Shown one piece after another: positions 6,511-12,816 of a DNA stretch of 12,816 nt. Source of the stretch: an uncultured Eubacteriales bacterium (GTDB taxonomy: Bacteria > Bacillota > Clostridia > Oscillospirales > Oscillospiraceae); assembly GCA_905201305.1 (NCBI GenBank), contig CAJKNS010000051.1, positions 1 to 12,816 on the forward strand, given 5' to 3'. The position numbers were made by a program, and so were the translations under genes. The notes beneath the pieces are model-generated. The model did not search any database. It had not been told where the DNA came from and saw only the letters and a list, made by a program, of their open reading frames with translations. Position 1 is the first letter of the stretch. Each line of letters opens with the position of its first letter.

Positions 6511-7138
6511 TGCTCTTGACGATTTGCGCGGTATTGCCCAAAACCCAATTGTCCAGAAATTGCATTTGTTCTTCTGTGTGAAACCAATGCTCGCCCTCTG
6601 GCATAACGGTCAGCTCCGCACCGGTTTGAGCTGAAAAAGCCGATATGGTTTCCATAGAGGTCAAATGATCCTTTGCACCGTACAAAATGCGGGTGGGAAC
6701 CTTCCATGAAATGGGATGCTTCCGCACATAGAGAAGATAGCTCCATGACAGTGTTTCTCCGAAATCTGTTGGAATCTCCTGCTTTTCTGCAAGCTCCGGT
6801 TCGGTCACATGCGCCCACTGCATCATATTCAGAATCAGTTGCTCCATATCAACCACCGGCGAGATGAAATACGCCTGGTCAATCAGCGTCTCGTCCAGTG
6901 ATGACATGGAGAAAAATGCGCCGATGCTATTTGCCACCAGCGTGAGACGGTCACAGCGCTTCCGCTGTGCGGCAAAGAACCGAGGGAATTCTTCCTTGGC
7001 ATCCCATGGGGTCTGGGCGTGATAGTCAAAGCCGATCACGCTGCAATCCGGGAATAGGGGAATGTAATGCTTCGCTTCCTCCGCAGAGCCACCCTTTCCG
7101 TGGACGTATACCACAATTTGTGCTTTATCGTCTTTCAT
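6506..7138 (-). CDS. Alpha/beta hydrolase
   Basis: A 210-residue single-domain serine hydrolase of the alpha/beta fold, without signal peptide or membrane segment, so presumably cytoplasmic. Visible active-site elements are the oxyanion loop HGKGG (13-17), the nucleophile elbow ANSIG (69-73) with Ser71 (Ala replaces the usual first Gly), Asp157 in YGAKDHLTS and His184 in GEHWFHTEEQ. The overall pattern fits small esterases/lysophospholipase-like proteins; the substrate cannot be read from sequence. AGGAGG lies 11 bases before the ATG. It is transcribed in the same direction as the acyl-carrier operon upstream but behind a strong terminator, so it probably has separate expression; I see no convincing promoter in the gap. 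Confidence 0.85.
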   Translation of the reverse strand: MKDDKAQIVVYVHGKGGSAEEAKHYIPLFPDCSVIGFDYHAQTPWDAKEEFPRFFAAQRKRCDRLTLVANSIGAFFSMSSLDETLIDQAYFISPVVDMEQLILNMMQWAHVTEPELAEKQEIPTDFGETLSWSYLLYVRKHPISWKVPTRILYGAKDHLTSMETISAFSAQTGAELTVMPEGEHWFHTEEQMQFLDNWVLGNTAQIVKSI

Positions 7139-7192
7139 TGCAATTGATGCCTCCTTTTTATCGGGAAAGATGTTTTTCGTCCTTGAGCAAAT

Positions 7193-7235
7193 GAAAAGAC
7201 GCAGTACAAACCGATTTCCGGATTGTACTGCGTCT
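7193..7235 (-). terminator. Rho-independent terminator of the MBOAT-DHHW-FkbH-ACP operon
   Basis: A perfect 13-bp stem, AGACGCAGTACAA (7197-7209) with TTGTACTGCGTCT (7223-7235), around a 13-base loop. Read on the minus strand it is followed by TTTTCAT, giving a terminator 43 bases after the acyl carrier protein stop. On the plus strand the stem is followed by AAGCG, so it acts on minus-strand transcripts. Confidence 0.85.
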
Positions 7236-7277
7236 AAGCGTCTGGTATATTGATTTTAATCCAAGCAGGAGTGATGC

Positions 7278-7523
7278 TTACAGCTTGGTGCGCGCCTGAA
7301 TGATGTTTGCCATCTGACCGACGTTCTTCATGGAAGAAATCTCCCCCATTTTGAACTTCATCTTAAAGGTACGCTCTACGGTAGCAATCAGGGTGATATG
7401 CTCCAGGCTGTCCCAATCCTCAATGTCGTTGGCTGTGGTCTGGGGGGTTACCACAATGGAATCGTCGTCGAAAAGATCCCGGAAGATGACGTTGAGCTTT
7501 GCATAAACAGTATTGATGTCCAT
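7278..7523 (-). CDS. Stand-alone acyl carrier protein
   Basis: An 81-residue acidic four-helix carrier protein. The phosphopantetheine attachment motif is DSLEH, with Ser39 after the IEDW stretch, and helix II/III residues (TLIATVERTFKMKF) are normal for the family. A phosphopantetheinyl transferase encoded elsewhere must activate it. The start has GAAGGA in front at good spacing and lies 18 bases after the FkbH-like gene's stop. Its place as the last gene of an operon with FkbH, MBOAT and DHHW proteins argues against the housekeeping fatty-acid AcpP and for a dedicated carrier, in the manner of DltC in teichoic acid D-alanylation. Confidence 0.93.
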   Translation of the reverse strand: MDINTVYAKLNVIFRDLFDDDSIVVTPQTTANDIEDWDSLEHITLIATVERTFKMKFKMGEISSMKNVGQMANIIQARTKL

Positions 7524-7541
7524 GATAAATCCTTCTTTCCT

Positions 7542-9335
7542 TTATTCGTTGGCTGCGTTACCGGTAACGGTAATCACATGGTTTTGATTTTCGTAGCCCT
7601 CCACCGGCAACTCCCAAACCGTATTTCCGGCGTCGTCCTGCTGGGTGAGCGTAAAGCCAAAGGTTTCGTAGAGCTTCTCCACCATATGGTTTTTTGCGGT
7701 GGGATAATAGTAACCACGGATGTGGGTGATGCCTGCCTGACGGCACTTTTCCACCAGAGTATCCAGCATAGCCTGCTCCATATTCCGCTTGAGAACACGG
7801 CAGCTCATGAGCCAGAGTTCCATATCCAGCACGGTGCCGTTTTTGTGACCGATTACCACGGAAACAACGCCGTTGTCACCAAATTTGTCAATGAGCTTGC
7901 CATAGAGGCGGATGTATTCGCTGCTGTGATATACCTCTTCCATTTCGGCGGAGGTATAGCGGCGGGTGGTGAGGTTAAACTGATTGGACTTGTTGGTGAG
8001 CTGGGTGATTCGAGCCAGATAGACCGGAATAAAGTCATCGATGATGCCGTGCATCTCCAGGCTGCGGAGATACTCGTCATAGTTGCCGAAGGCAGCAATC
8101 TGCGCACTGCGGAGAACGTTGTTCTTGTACATCTCGTTGCGCTTGAGATCGTCCTCGCTGAACGTGGTGACCTCAAAAAAGCCGCTGCGGTCGATGGTTG
8201 TGATGTAGTTTTCTACGCCGTCCATGGGCGGTACGGCGACACCGGGCAGCTGGGAGCGAACAATCTCCCGTTCCGCAGGGTTGTCGTCCACAAATACGAT
8301 GGATTCCGGGAGAATGTTCAGGTCGGCGGCAATCTGCGCAATGTTCATGTGTTTGTTTTCCCAGTTTGCCTTTATGACGATAAAATCGTCGGGACGGAGC
8401 ACACCTTCAGGATGATTCAGACCGGCAATGGCGTTTTCGTGGTCGTTTTTGGAGCACACAGTCAGCACCACGCCAAGGGATTTTACGTCCTTGAGATACT
8501 GCTGAAACTCATAATAGGACTGGGAAACGCCGGTCTCCTGACCGATTTCAATACCGTCTACGCCATCATCGCCGACCACACCACCCCAAAGGGTGTTGTC
8601 CAGATCCAGTGCCAGCGCCTTCTTATTCTTGCCAAAGATGGACTTGACAATATTGGAGAGACTGAATGCAAAGGATGGAATGGCGTCAAAGCACATGGCG
8701 TATTTATACATATTCCAGTAGAGAGGATTGGACCATTCCTTCAAACCGTAATCGGCGGAAAGAAAGTTGATGTCGTGAATATAAAAGGCGTCATGGGAAG
8801 CGGCATGCTCATAGAATACCAGATTCAGTCGGGTCAGGAAATTAACACGGCCATGGATATCATAGCAGTCCCGATTGCCCATGAGCCGGTACAGCGGCAT
8901 TTCAAAGTTGTTTTGGATAATGGGGCAATGGAATTTCTCTGTGATGCTGTTCCACATGGCGGTGAACTTTTCCAGCTCCACATGGAGCTTGTCCTCCACC
9001 TGCTGGGGGGTATCCGTGACAGCGGGATAGTTGGTTACATTCCGGTTGGTGGTGTGGATGAATACCAGATCTGGCTGAAAATCCAGAAGCTCCTGAGAGG
9101 GGAACATTGCGTCCTGAAAATACTGGGCGTATTCGGATTCATAAAAGGTAGGGGCAATGCCGTAGTTCAGGAGAAACAGCTCCAGCATTTTTACGATATC
9201 ACTGGTGGTAGAGCCGCCCAGAACCGCAATCTTCTTTGCCACGCGGGGAGTCTGGTCGGCAAGCAGCTGGCGGCGCAAAGATTTTTTCCGGCGAATCAGC
9301 TCGCTTGCGTCAAAGGGATATTCGAGTTCCTTCAT
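7542..9335 (-). CDS. FkbH-like HAD-IIIC family protein (glyceryl-ACP loading enzyme candidate)
   Basis: Characterised FkbH relatives take the C3 unit of 1,3-bisphosphoglycerate, remove phosphate and load glyceryl onto an acyl carrier protein. This 597-residue protein has the FkbH layout: an SGNH-like N-terminal part (IAVLGGSTTSDIV at 36-48), a HAD phosphatase core with motif I DLDNTLWGG (244-252, nucleophile Asp244, general acid Asp246), motif II in TVCSKND (Ser295), Lys328 as likely motif III, and FVDDNPAERE (348-357, Asp350/Asp351), then a GNAT-like C-terminal region (about 430-597, with ELWLMSCRVLKR and YYPTAKNHMVEKLYE). I place the start at ATG 9333-9335, preceded by GGAAGGAAGG; the upstream in-frame TTG at 9351-9353 would swallow that ribosome site. 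The partner ACP is the next gene. The acyl group is inferred from family, not proven. Confidence 0.9.
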   Translation of the reverse strand: MKELEYPFDASELIRRKKSLRRQLLADQTPRVAKKIAVLGGSTTSDIVKMLELFLLNYGIAPTFYESEYAQYFQDAMFPSQELLDFQPDLVFIHTTNRNVTNYPAVTDTPQQVEDKLHVELEKFTAMWNSITEKFHCPIIQNNFEMPLYRLMGNRDCYDIHGRVNFLTRLNLVFYEHAASHDAFYIHDINFLSADYGLKEWSNPLYWNMYKYAMCFDAIPSFAFSLSNIVKSIFGKNKKALALDLDNTLWGGVVGDDGVDGIEIGQETGVSQSYYEFQQYLKDVKSLGVVLTVCSKNDHENAIAGLNHPEGVLRPDDFIVIKANWENKHMNIAQIAADLNILPESIVFVDDNPAEREIVRSQLPGVAVPPMDGVENYITTIDRSGFFEVTTFSEDDLKRNEMYKNNVLRSAQIAAFGNYDEYLRSLEMHGIIDDFIPVYLARITQLTNKSNQFNLTTRRYTSAEMEEVYHSSEYIRLYGKLIDKFGDNGVVSVVIGHKNGTVLDMELWLMSCRVLKRNMEQAMLDTLVEKCRQAGITHIRGYYYPTAKNHMVEKLYETFGFTLTQQDDAGNTVWELPVEGYENQNHVITVTGNAANE

Positions 9336-9366
9336 GGAAAGCCTTCCTTCCAAATAGTATTACAAA

Positions 9367-10941
9367 TCAATTGGGCGATGGGGATGCTTCGGCAGGCTGC
9401 TGGCTGGAGGTGCTTTCGACTTCAGGCTCCGCAGCAGGAGACGGCGAGGGAGACGGCGAGGGAGACGCCGAAGGAGACGGAGAAGCAGCGGCTTCCTGCT
9501 CTTCCTGCGCATCGGTCAAATGCTGGTCGGGATACTGGGTAATCAGCGCGGAAAGCCCGTTTGCATTGGTGCCCACCACAGAGTAGGAGCACATGGAAAA
9601 CAGCACGTCGGTGATACCGCGGTCCTGAATAAAGTTGACCAGATTGCAGTCGAAATACCGCATGTCTGTCACATAGATTTCTTCAAAGGAGCCGGTGTAG
9701 AAGGGAATCTCGGCGTTGCCGTAGCTGTCCTTCATCACAAGCAGCTTCCGCCCGTTGTGGACGTCGGTTTTGATCTTGACAATCTTGTTATCTCCGCCCA
9801 TGAACATGAGGTAGGAGCCTTCCACAGGCATGTCCAGAATCAGCTCCGCGTCATACTGATAGTTGAAGGCGGTGTCGTAGTAATAGGTCTGATAGGTGTT
9901 GGAGGGAATGTAGTATACAAAGTCCTCGGGATCGTTGAGAATTCTGGTGTCCTGAGAATAGGCATACATGGTTCCCACATAGCCGCTGTTGACCTTTTCC
10001 TCATAGGTGGACAGATCGGCAAAGTCTACACCGGCAGCCTCGGCAAAGGTTCTGGCTGCATAGTAAGCACCCAGCGGCGCCCAATGGTGGTCGGTCCGGA
10101 GGTAGATGTCCTCCTCGGTATGCTTTGCCAGAACCGGGCAGATATTGATGGAGGTGATTCCGCTGCCCAATTCCTCGGCAATCTCGTCAAAGCGAGAGCT
10201 TTGATCGGCGCTGTAGCTGGCGGCGTTGGCAGGGGTGTAGAACTGGCTGGCAAGAGGGGCGGGCATGGAGTAGATTTTTACGCTGTCCCCAAGCTTTTCG
10301 TGCAGCGTGGTCAGGGCATTGACATAGTTGGTGTCGTCGCCGCCGCCAAACAGACTCAGGCACTTCCAATGACCGTCCTGCTTTACCACCAGAAGACCGT
10401 TGGACATGTCAAATTCCGCGTCCTCTGCGGTAAAATCCTTTTGATCCGCTTCCTCGGTGGGGACAGGACTGGCTTCCGCAGCGGCTTCCAGCGTAGAATC
10501 CGGGGTGGCTGCGGCGTCCTCTGTGCCGTCTGCGGTGGCGGCGTTCATGTCATTGGCAACCACGTCCTGATTGATAAAGGTGATGGAATCATCGGTGGAA
10601 AAGCCAAAGATATTCTTAAAGGTGTAGCCCAGGTTTTTCAGGCTGTCCCGAAACGGAACGGTGTCGTCAAACCAGGTGGCAACATCGGAGGTAAACTCGC
10701 CGGAGAAATAGCCGGACAGTGTGAACTTCGGAAATTTTGCAAGGTTCCGGTTCTCAATTTCCGAGACCTTGGAACGGGGGAATACCAGAAGAAACAGAAG
10801 AATCAGCAGGAAGGAGGCGGCGATTGCCAGCATGGAAAGGGCAGAAAACCGGAGATTGTTATACTGTCTTCGGCGCAGCCAGCGCTGCTTTTCCTGGGAT
10901 TTTTTCTTGTTGCGCTTTTGCGGATTGGGCTGATTACTCAT
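9367..10941 (-). CDS. DHHW/AlgJ-like membrane-anchored SGNH protein
   Basis: A 524-residue protein with a basic cytoplasmic start (residues 1-33), one membrane segment (about 34-54) and a large extracellular domain. Right after the membrane comes the family hallmark ENRNLAKFPKF (63-73), then WFDDTVPFRD (90-99). The motif that names the family, DHHW, is at 284-287, and a KDSYGN motif at 404-409 supplies the SGNH-type serine (Ser406). DHHW/AlgJ/AlgX proteins work with MBOAT acyltransferases, carrying the acyl group onto exported polysaccharide. Unusual parts are an Ala/Glu/Asp-rich insert (about 130-178) and a Ser-Pro tail (487-524). AGGAG precedes the ATG by 6 bases. The gene sits 36 bases after the MBOAT stop and 31 before the FkbH-like start. 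Confidence 0.9.
   Translation of the reverse strand: MSNQPNPQKRNKKKSQEKQRWLRRRQYNNLRFSALSMLAIAASFLLILLFLLVFPRSKVSEIENRNLAKFPKFTLSGYFSGEFTSDVATWFDDTVPFRDSLKNLGYTFKNIFGFSTDDSITFINQDVVANDMNAATADGTEDAAATPDSTLEAAAEASPVPTEEADQKDFTAEDAEFDMSNGLLVVKQDGHWKCLSLFGGGDDTNYVNALTTLHEKLGDSVKIYSMPAPLASQFYTPANAASYSADQSSRFDEIAEELGSGITSINICPVLAKHTEEDIYLRTDHHWAPLGAYYAARTFAEAAGVDFADLSTYEEKVNSGYVGTMYAYSQDTRILNDPEDFVYYIPSNTYQTYYYDTAFNYQYDAELILDMPVEGSYLMFMGGDNKIVKIKTDVHNGRKLLVMKDSYGNAEIPFYTGSFEEIYVTDMRYFDCNLVNFIQDRGITDVLFSMCSYSVVGTNANGLSALITQYPDQHLTDAQEEQEAAASPSPSASPSPSPSPSPAAEPEVESTSSQQPAEASPSPN
9437..9484 (-). repeat. Four 12-bp tandem repeats coding for the Ser-Pro tail
   Basis: Units of GGAGACGGCGAG type occur four times head to tail (9437-9448 and 9449-9460 identical; 9461-9472 and 9473-9484 with one or two changes). 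Each encodes a Ser-Pro-Ser-Pro/Ala step in the C-terminal tail of the DHHW protein. Copy number can change without frame loss, so the tail length is likely to vary between strains. Confidence 0.75.
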
Positions 10942-10977
10942 GAAGGGCTCCTATTCTTGCGCACGGCATACGCAGTA

Positions 10978-12399
10978 TCAGAATCTGAAATACAGGAACG
11001 GATTGTTGGTGTTGTCCACCAGAAGCACACTGGAGATGGCAAGCAGCAGAATGCAGCCAACAATGGCAAGAATACGTCCTGCGCTGTAGATCCGTTCGTT
11101 CCGGTTTTTCAAGACAAAGCTCTTGATTTTGGGGAATACCGGAAGGCTGATGACGATGGCAGTGATAATTAGCAGGCAGTTGCTGACGAAGGAAGACCAG
11201 GTCAGACTGTCGAAGAATGCCACATGATGGGTAATCAGGCTGATGCCAAATATGTGCTGGAAGAACTGTCCCAGCTGCCCCAGATCCTCAAAATAGAAGA
11301 TACCAAAGCCAATCACAATGACAACCTTGCTGTAAATATGCTTGACCCAGGTCGGCCACTTCTTCATTGCCTTTTTCAGCGGCTTCTGCTCCAGGAACAT
11401 AAACAGACCGAAGTAGAGCCCCCAGAAGATAAAGTTCCAGGAGGCACCGTGCCACATTCCGGTGCAGAACCATACAAGAAACAGGTTGAAATACTTCCGG
11501 GGGCGCCCGAAGATGGGAACATACAAAAGGTAATCCCGGAAGAAGGAGCCCAGAGAGATATGCCAGCGCTGCCAGAATTCTGCGATGCTCTTGCAGGCAA
11601 AGGGGTGGGTAAAGTTTTCGTCAAAGTGGAAGCCAAACATCCGTCCCAGACCGATGGCGATATCGGAATAACCGCTGAAATCAAAGTAGACATAGAGCGA
11701 ATAGACAATGACGGTGTACCAGTTTCCCATAATGGAAAGGTTTGTGATATTGGTTCCAAAGAAGGTCGTTACAATGGTGTAGAGATTGTTGGCAATAATG
11801 ACCTTTTTCGCAAGTCCAAGGATTGCCCGCATCATACCCTCGCTGAGATCGGTCAGCGTGGTGGAGCGATTGTCAATCTCCTGTTCTACCACGCTGTAGC
11901 GGACGATGGGACCGGCAATCAGCTGCGGGAACAGAGACAGGTACAAAAGGAACTTCTTAAAGGAAAGCTGCACATCGACGGTTTCCCAATAGCAGTCGAG
12001 AATATAGGAGACTGCCTGGAAGGTAAAGAAGCTGATGCCAATGGGAAGCGCAATGCTGGGGATGGGAATGCTGCTATGGAACAGTGCGTTGACATTTTCC
12101 AGCAGAAAACCGGTATACTTGAATACGATCAGCAGCAGTAAATCCACCGCGACACCGGCGCCTACCGCAATTTTTGCCTTTGTTGTGTCGCGAAACAGGC
12201 GAATCAGCAGACCGATAAACCAGTTGAAGGCGGCGCTGAACAGCAGCAGCAGGACATAGACCGGCTCACCCCAGGCATAAAAAATCAGGGAGAAGATGAT
12301 CAGCACTGTGTTTTTCTTCCCAAGGTCTTTTGCCAGCCCATAGGCAAGAAGACACAATGGCAGAAAAACATAGAGAAAGAACAGATCTGCAAATACCAT
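10978..12399 (-). CDS. MBOAT family O-acyltransferase (AlgI/DltB-like)
   Basis: A 473-residue polytopic membrane enzyme that moves an acyl group from a cytoplasmic donor across the membrane to a surface polysaccharide or polymer. Family marks, numbered from the chosen start: FFTFQAVSYILD (124-135), LSLFPQLIAGPI (154-165), YFDFSGYSDIAIG (238-250), FWQRWHISLGSFFRDY (275-290) and GMWHGASWNFIFWG (314-327), where His317 is the invariant catalytic His. The frame is open 12 codons further (ATG 12433-12435), but the ATG at 12397-12399 has GAGGG at 8-base spacing and gives the usual MxFxDLxFLYxFLP start, so I prefer it. It is the first gene of the operon, and a close DHHW partner follows directly. Neighbouring FkbH and ACP genes suggest a thioester-linked C3 donor rather than the acetyl group used in alginate acetylation. 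Confidence 0.93.
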   Translation of the reverse strand: MVFADLFFLYVFLPLCLLAYGLAKDLGKKNTVLIIFSLIFYAWGEPVYVLLLLFSAAFNWFIGLLIRLFRDTTKAKIAVGAGVAVDLLLLIVFKYTGFLLENVNALFHSSIPIPSIALPIGISFFTFQAVSYILDCYWETVDVQLSFKKFLLYLSLFPQLIAGPIVRYSVVEQEIDNRSTTLTDLSEGMMRAILGLAKKVIIANNLYTIVTTFFGTNITNLSIMGNWYTVIVYSLYVYFDFSGYSDIAIGLGRMFGFHFDENFTHPFACKSIAEFWQRWHISLGSFFRDYLLYVPIFGRPRKYFNLFLVWFCTGMWHGASWNFIFWGLYFGLFMFLEQKPLKKAMKKWPTWVKHIYSKVVIVIGFGIFYFEDLGQLGQFFQHIFGISLITHHVAFFDSLTWSSFVSNCLLIITAIVISLPVFPKIKSFVLKNRNERIYSAGRILAIVGCILLLAISSVLLVDNTNNPFLYFRF

Positions 12400-12417
12400 T
12401 TGAAACCCTCTTACTTC

Positions 12418-12433
12418 GCCTGATTTACCAGGC
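12418..12433 (-). promoter_or_regulatory. Small hairpin in the leader of the MBOAT operon
   Basis: GCCTG (12418-12422) and CAGGC (12429-12433) can form a 5-bp stem with a 6-base loop, ending about 18 bases before the MBOAT start codon and close to its GAGGG ribosome site. A second 4-bp repeat, ACGA/TCGT (12441-12452), lies further upstream in the leader. They may affect translation, but the stems are short. Confidence 0.25.
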
Positions 12434-12468
12434 ATATTTTACGAAATCTCGTCAGACATACACGCAAT

Positions 12469-12497
12469 ATTTTATAATACAGCAGAATAATAGTCAA
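12469..12497 (-). promoter_or_regulatory. Sigma-70-type promoter of the MBOAT-DHHW-FkbH-ACP operon
   Basis: On the minus strand TTGACT (12492-12497) and TAAAAT (12469-12474) are 17 bases apart, each matching the consensus at 5 of 6 positions. An overlapping TATAAA is an alternative -10. The leader to the preferred MBOAT start is about 60 bases. This is the best-scoring promoter-like sequence I see in the window, and it fits the first gene of a four-gene transcript. Confidence 0.65.
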
Positions 12498-12666
12498 GGT
12501 GATTTTCCTGGGGAATTGCCAAAAGACGATTGCGGGTACGTATGCCCCAGCGGATGTTCCAACGAAAAGCTCCATGAAATCGCCCGGAAAGAGAAAGCCG
12601 CTACACCGCCCAAACCGAATGCAACCCGCAGTTGCGAAAATTCCAAGCCTGGATGGTGGCTTTTTT
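12498..12666 (+). other. Intergenic region with a start-less, Cys-containing open frame and a weak terminator-like hairpin
   Basis: The space between the MBOAT gene and the last regulator gene is over 300 bases. Frame 3 (codons starting at multiples of 3) has no stop from 12432 to the regulator's ATG at 12714 and runs into it in frame. It encodes a Cys-x3-Cys-x3-Cys group (codons at 12531, 12543, 12555) followed by a Lys/Glu/Pro-rich stretch, but has no ATG; the only plausible internal start is a TTG at 12516 with a poor ribosome site. A hairpin GCAAC/GTTGC (12621-12635) and a 5-bp stem AAGCC/GGCTT (12645-12662) with a T-run at 12661-12666 follow. It may be a gene remnant, a small RNA or a dispersed repeat. 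I do not recognise it. Confidence 0.3.
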
Positions 12667-12713
12667 ACATATTTTTCGGTAGAATAGGCGGTAGAAAAGG
12701 GAGGTCATGCAGA

Positions 12714-12816
12714 ATGATCGGGAATAAAATTCAATCCTGCCGGAAGAGGGCAGGATTGTCGCAGGAGACGCTGGCAAGAGAATTGGGAATTTCCCGCCAG
12801 GCGGGTTCACGCTGGG
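12714..12816 (+). CDS. XRE-family HTH transcriptional regulator (3' truncated by window end)
   Basis: The ATG at 12714 has AAGGGAGG (12697-12704) 9 bases upstream and opens a frame that reads MIGNKIQSCRKRAGLSQETL, followed by ARELGISRQAGSRW up to the window end. This is the N-terminal helix-turn-helix of the Cro/CI (HTH_3) family; relatives usually read ISRQAVSKWE at the recognition helix, so the Gly in place of Val is slightly unusual. Only 34 residues are visible, so size, effector domain and target are unknown. A TAGAAT at 12680-12685 could be its -10 box, but no -35 is evident. It is divergent from the MBOAT operon and could regulate it, which is only inference from position. Confidence 0.8.
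   Translation, partial: MIGNKIQSCRKRAGLSQETLARELGISRQAGSRW

Noticed and set aside
6453..6818. Upstream extension of the lipoprotein frame
   Set aside because: It overlaps the hydrolase gene in another frame; the lipoprotein signal peptide and AAAGGAG site fix the start at 6452.
7398..9542. 714-codon plus-strand open frame
   Set aside because: It is the shadow of the ACP, FkbH-like and DHHW genes on the other strand, which have clear motifs and ribosome sites.
9520..11172. 550-codon plus-strand open frame
   Set aside because: Antisense to the DHHW and MBOAT genes; composition is that of a mirror frame with no recognisable domain.
11224..12141. 305-codon plus-strand open frame
   Set aside because: Antisense to the MBOAT gene, with no start signal.
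12499..12687. 62-codon plus-strand frame starting with GTG
   Set aside because: The GTG has no usable ribosome site, and the frame competes with another open frame in the same stretch. No family resemblance.
1..12816. CRISPR arrays, tRNA or rRNA genes, insertion sequences, phage genes
   Set aside because: No regularly spaced repeats, transposase or integrase motifs, cloverleaf-like or rRNA-like sequence were seen; the only tandem repeats are inside larC and the DHHW gene.

Overview
The window looks like a contig from an anaerobic, low-to-mid GC Firmicute of the gut Clostridia type (Oscillospiraceae/Ruminococcaceae-like). The grounds are strong AGGAGG-type ribosome binding sites, GC content near 55-58 % over most of the window, LarE/LarB/LarC, and a DHHW/MBOAT/FkbH-type surface-modification operon. 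This assignment is inference from gene content; no rRNA or tRNA gene is present. The first ~780 bases differ: GC is about 62-75 % in the stretches I counted, and isoleucine is almost always ATC, whereas ATT dominates in the next genes. I read the start as a segment from another genome or locus joined at about 765-795, either by metagenome mis-assembly or by recombination.

Plus strand, 1-5321. The tail of a sugar-transfer-type ATP-grasp protein overlaps the start of a PflX-like radical SAM protein. That reading frame runs, in frame, into the C-terminal piece of a PDGLE-domain nickel/cobalt transporter subunit (CbiN/LarN type), making a chimeric ORF. A tightly packed nickel operon follows: T-component (cbiQ/larQ), ATPase (cbiO/larO), larE, larB and larC. 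The ECF transporter would import Ni2+. LarB carboxylates nicotinic acid adenine dinucleotide, LarE adds sulfur and LarC inserts nickel, giving the nickel-pincer nucleotide (NPN) cofactor of lactate racemase LarA and its homologues. No larA lies in the window. LarC is one uninterrupted frame with a large His-rich insert. A strong hairpin terminator closes the operon.

Minus strand, 5371-7138. Reading against the coordinates there are an alpha/beta hydrolase, a small lipoprotein, and a PhzA/PhzB-like NTF2-fold protein with its own promoter and an operator-like palindrome.

Minus strand, 7197-12499. A promoter near 12469-12497 drives four genes ending in a strong terminator at 7197-7235: an MBOAT O-acyltransferase (AlgI/DltB-like), a DHHW/AlgJ-like membrane-anchored SGNH protein, an FkbH-like HAD-IIIC protein, and a stand-alone acyl carrier protein. 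The set parallels the Dlt system (DltB, DltD, DltC), with FkbH in place of the adenylating enzyme DltA. The inferred job is loading a glycolytic C3 acyl group (glyceryl, if FkbH behaves like its polyketide relatives) onto the carrier protein and transferring it across the membrane onto a surface polymer. This is the most interesting system in the window.

Plus strand, 12714-end. After a ~310-base intergenic region with an odd start-less open frame, a small XRE-type HTH regulator begins and is cut by the window end.
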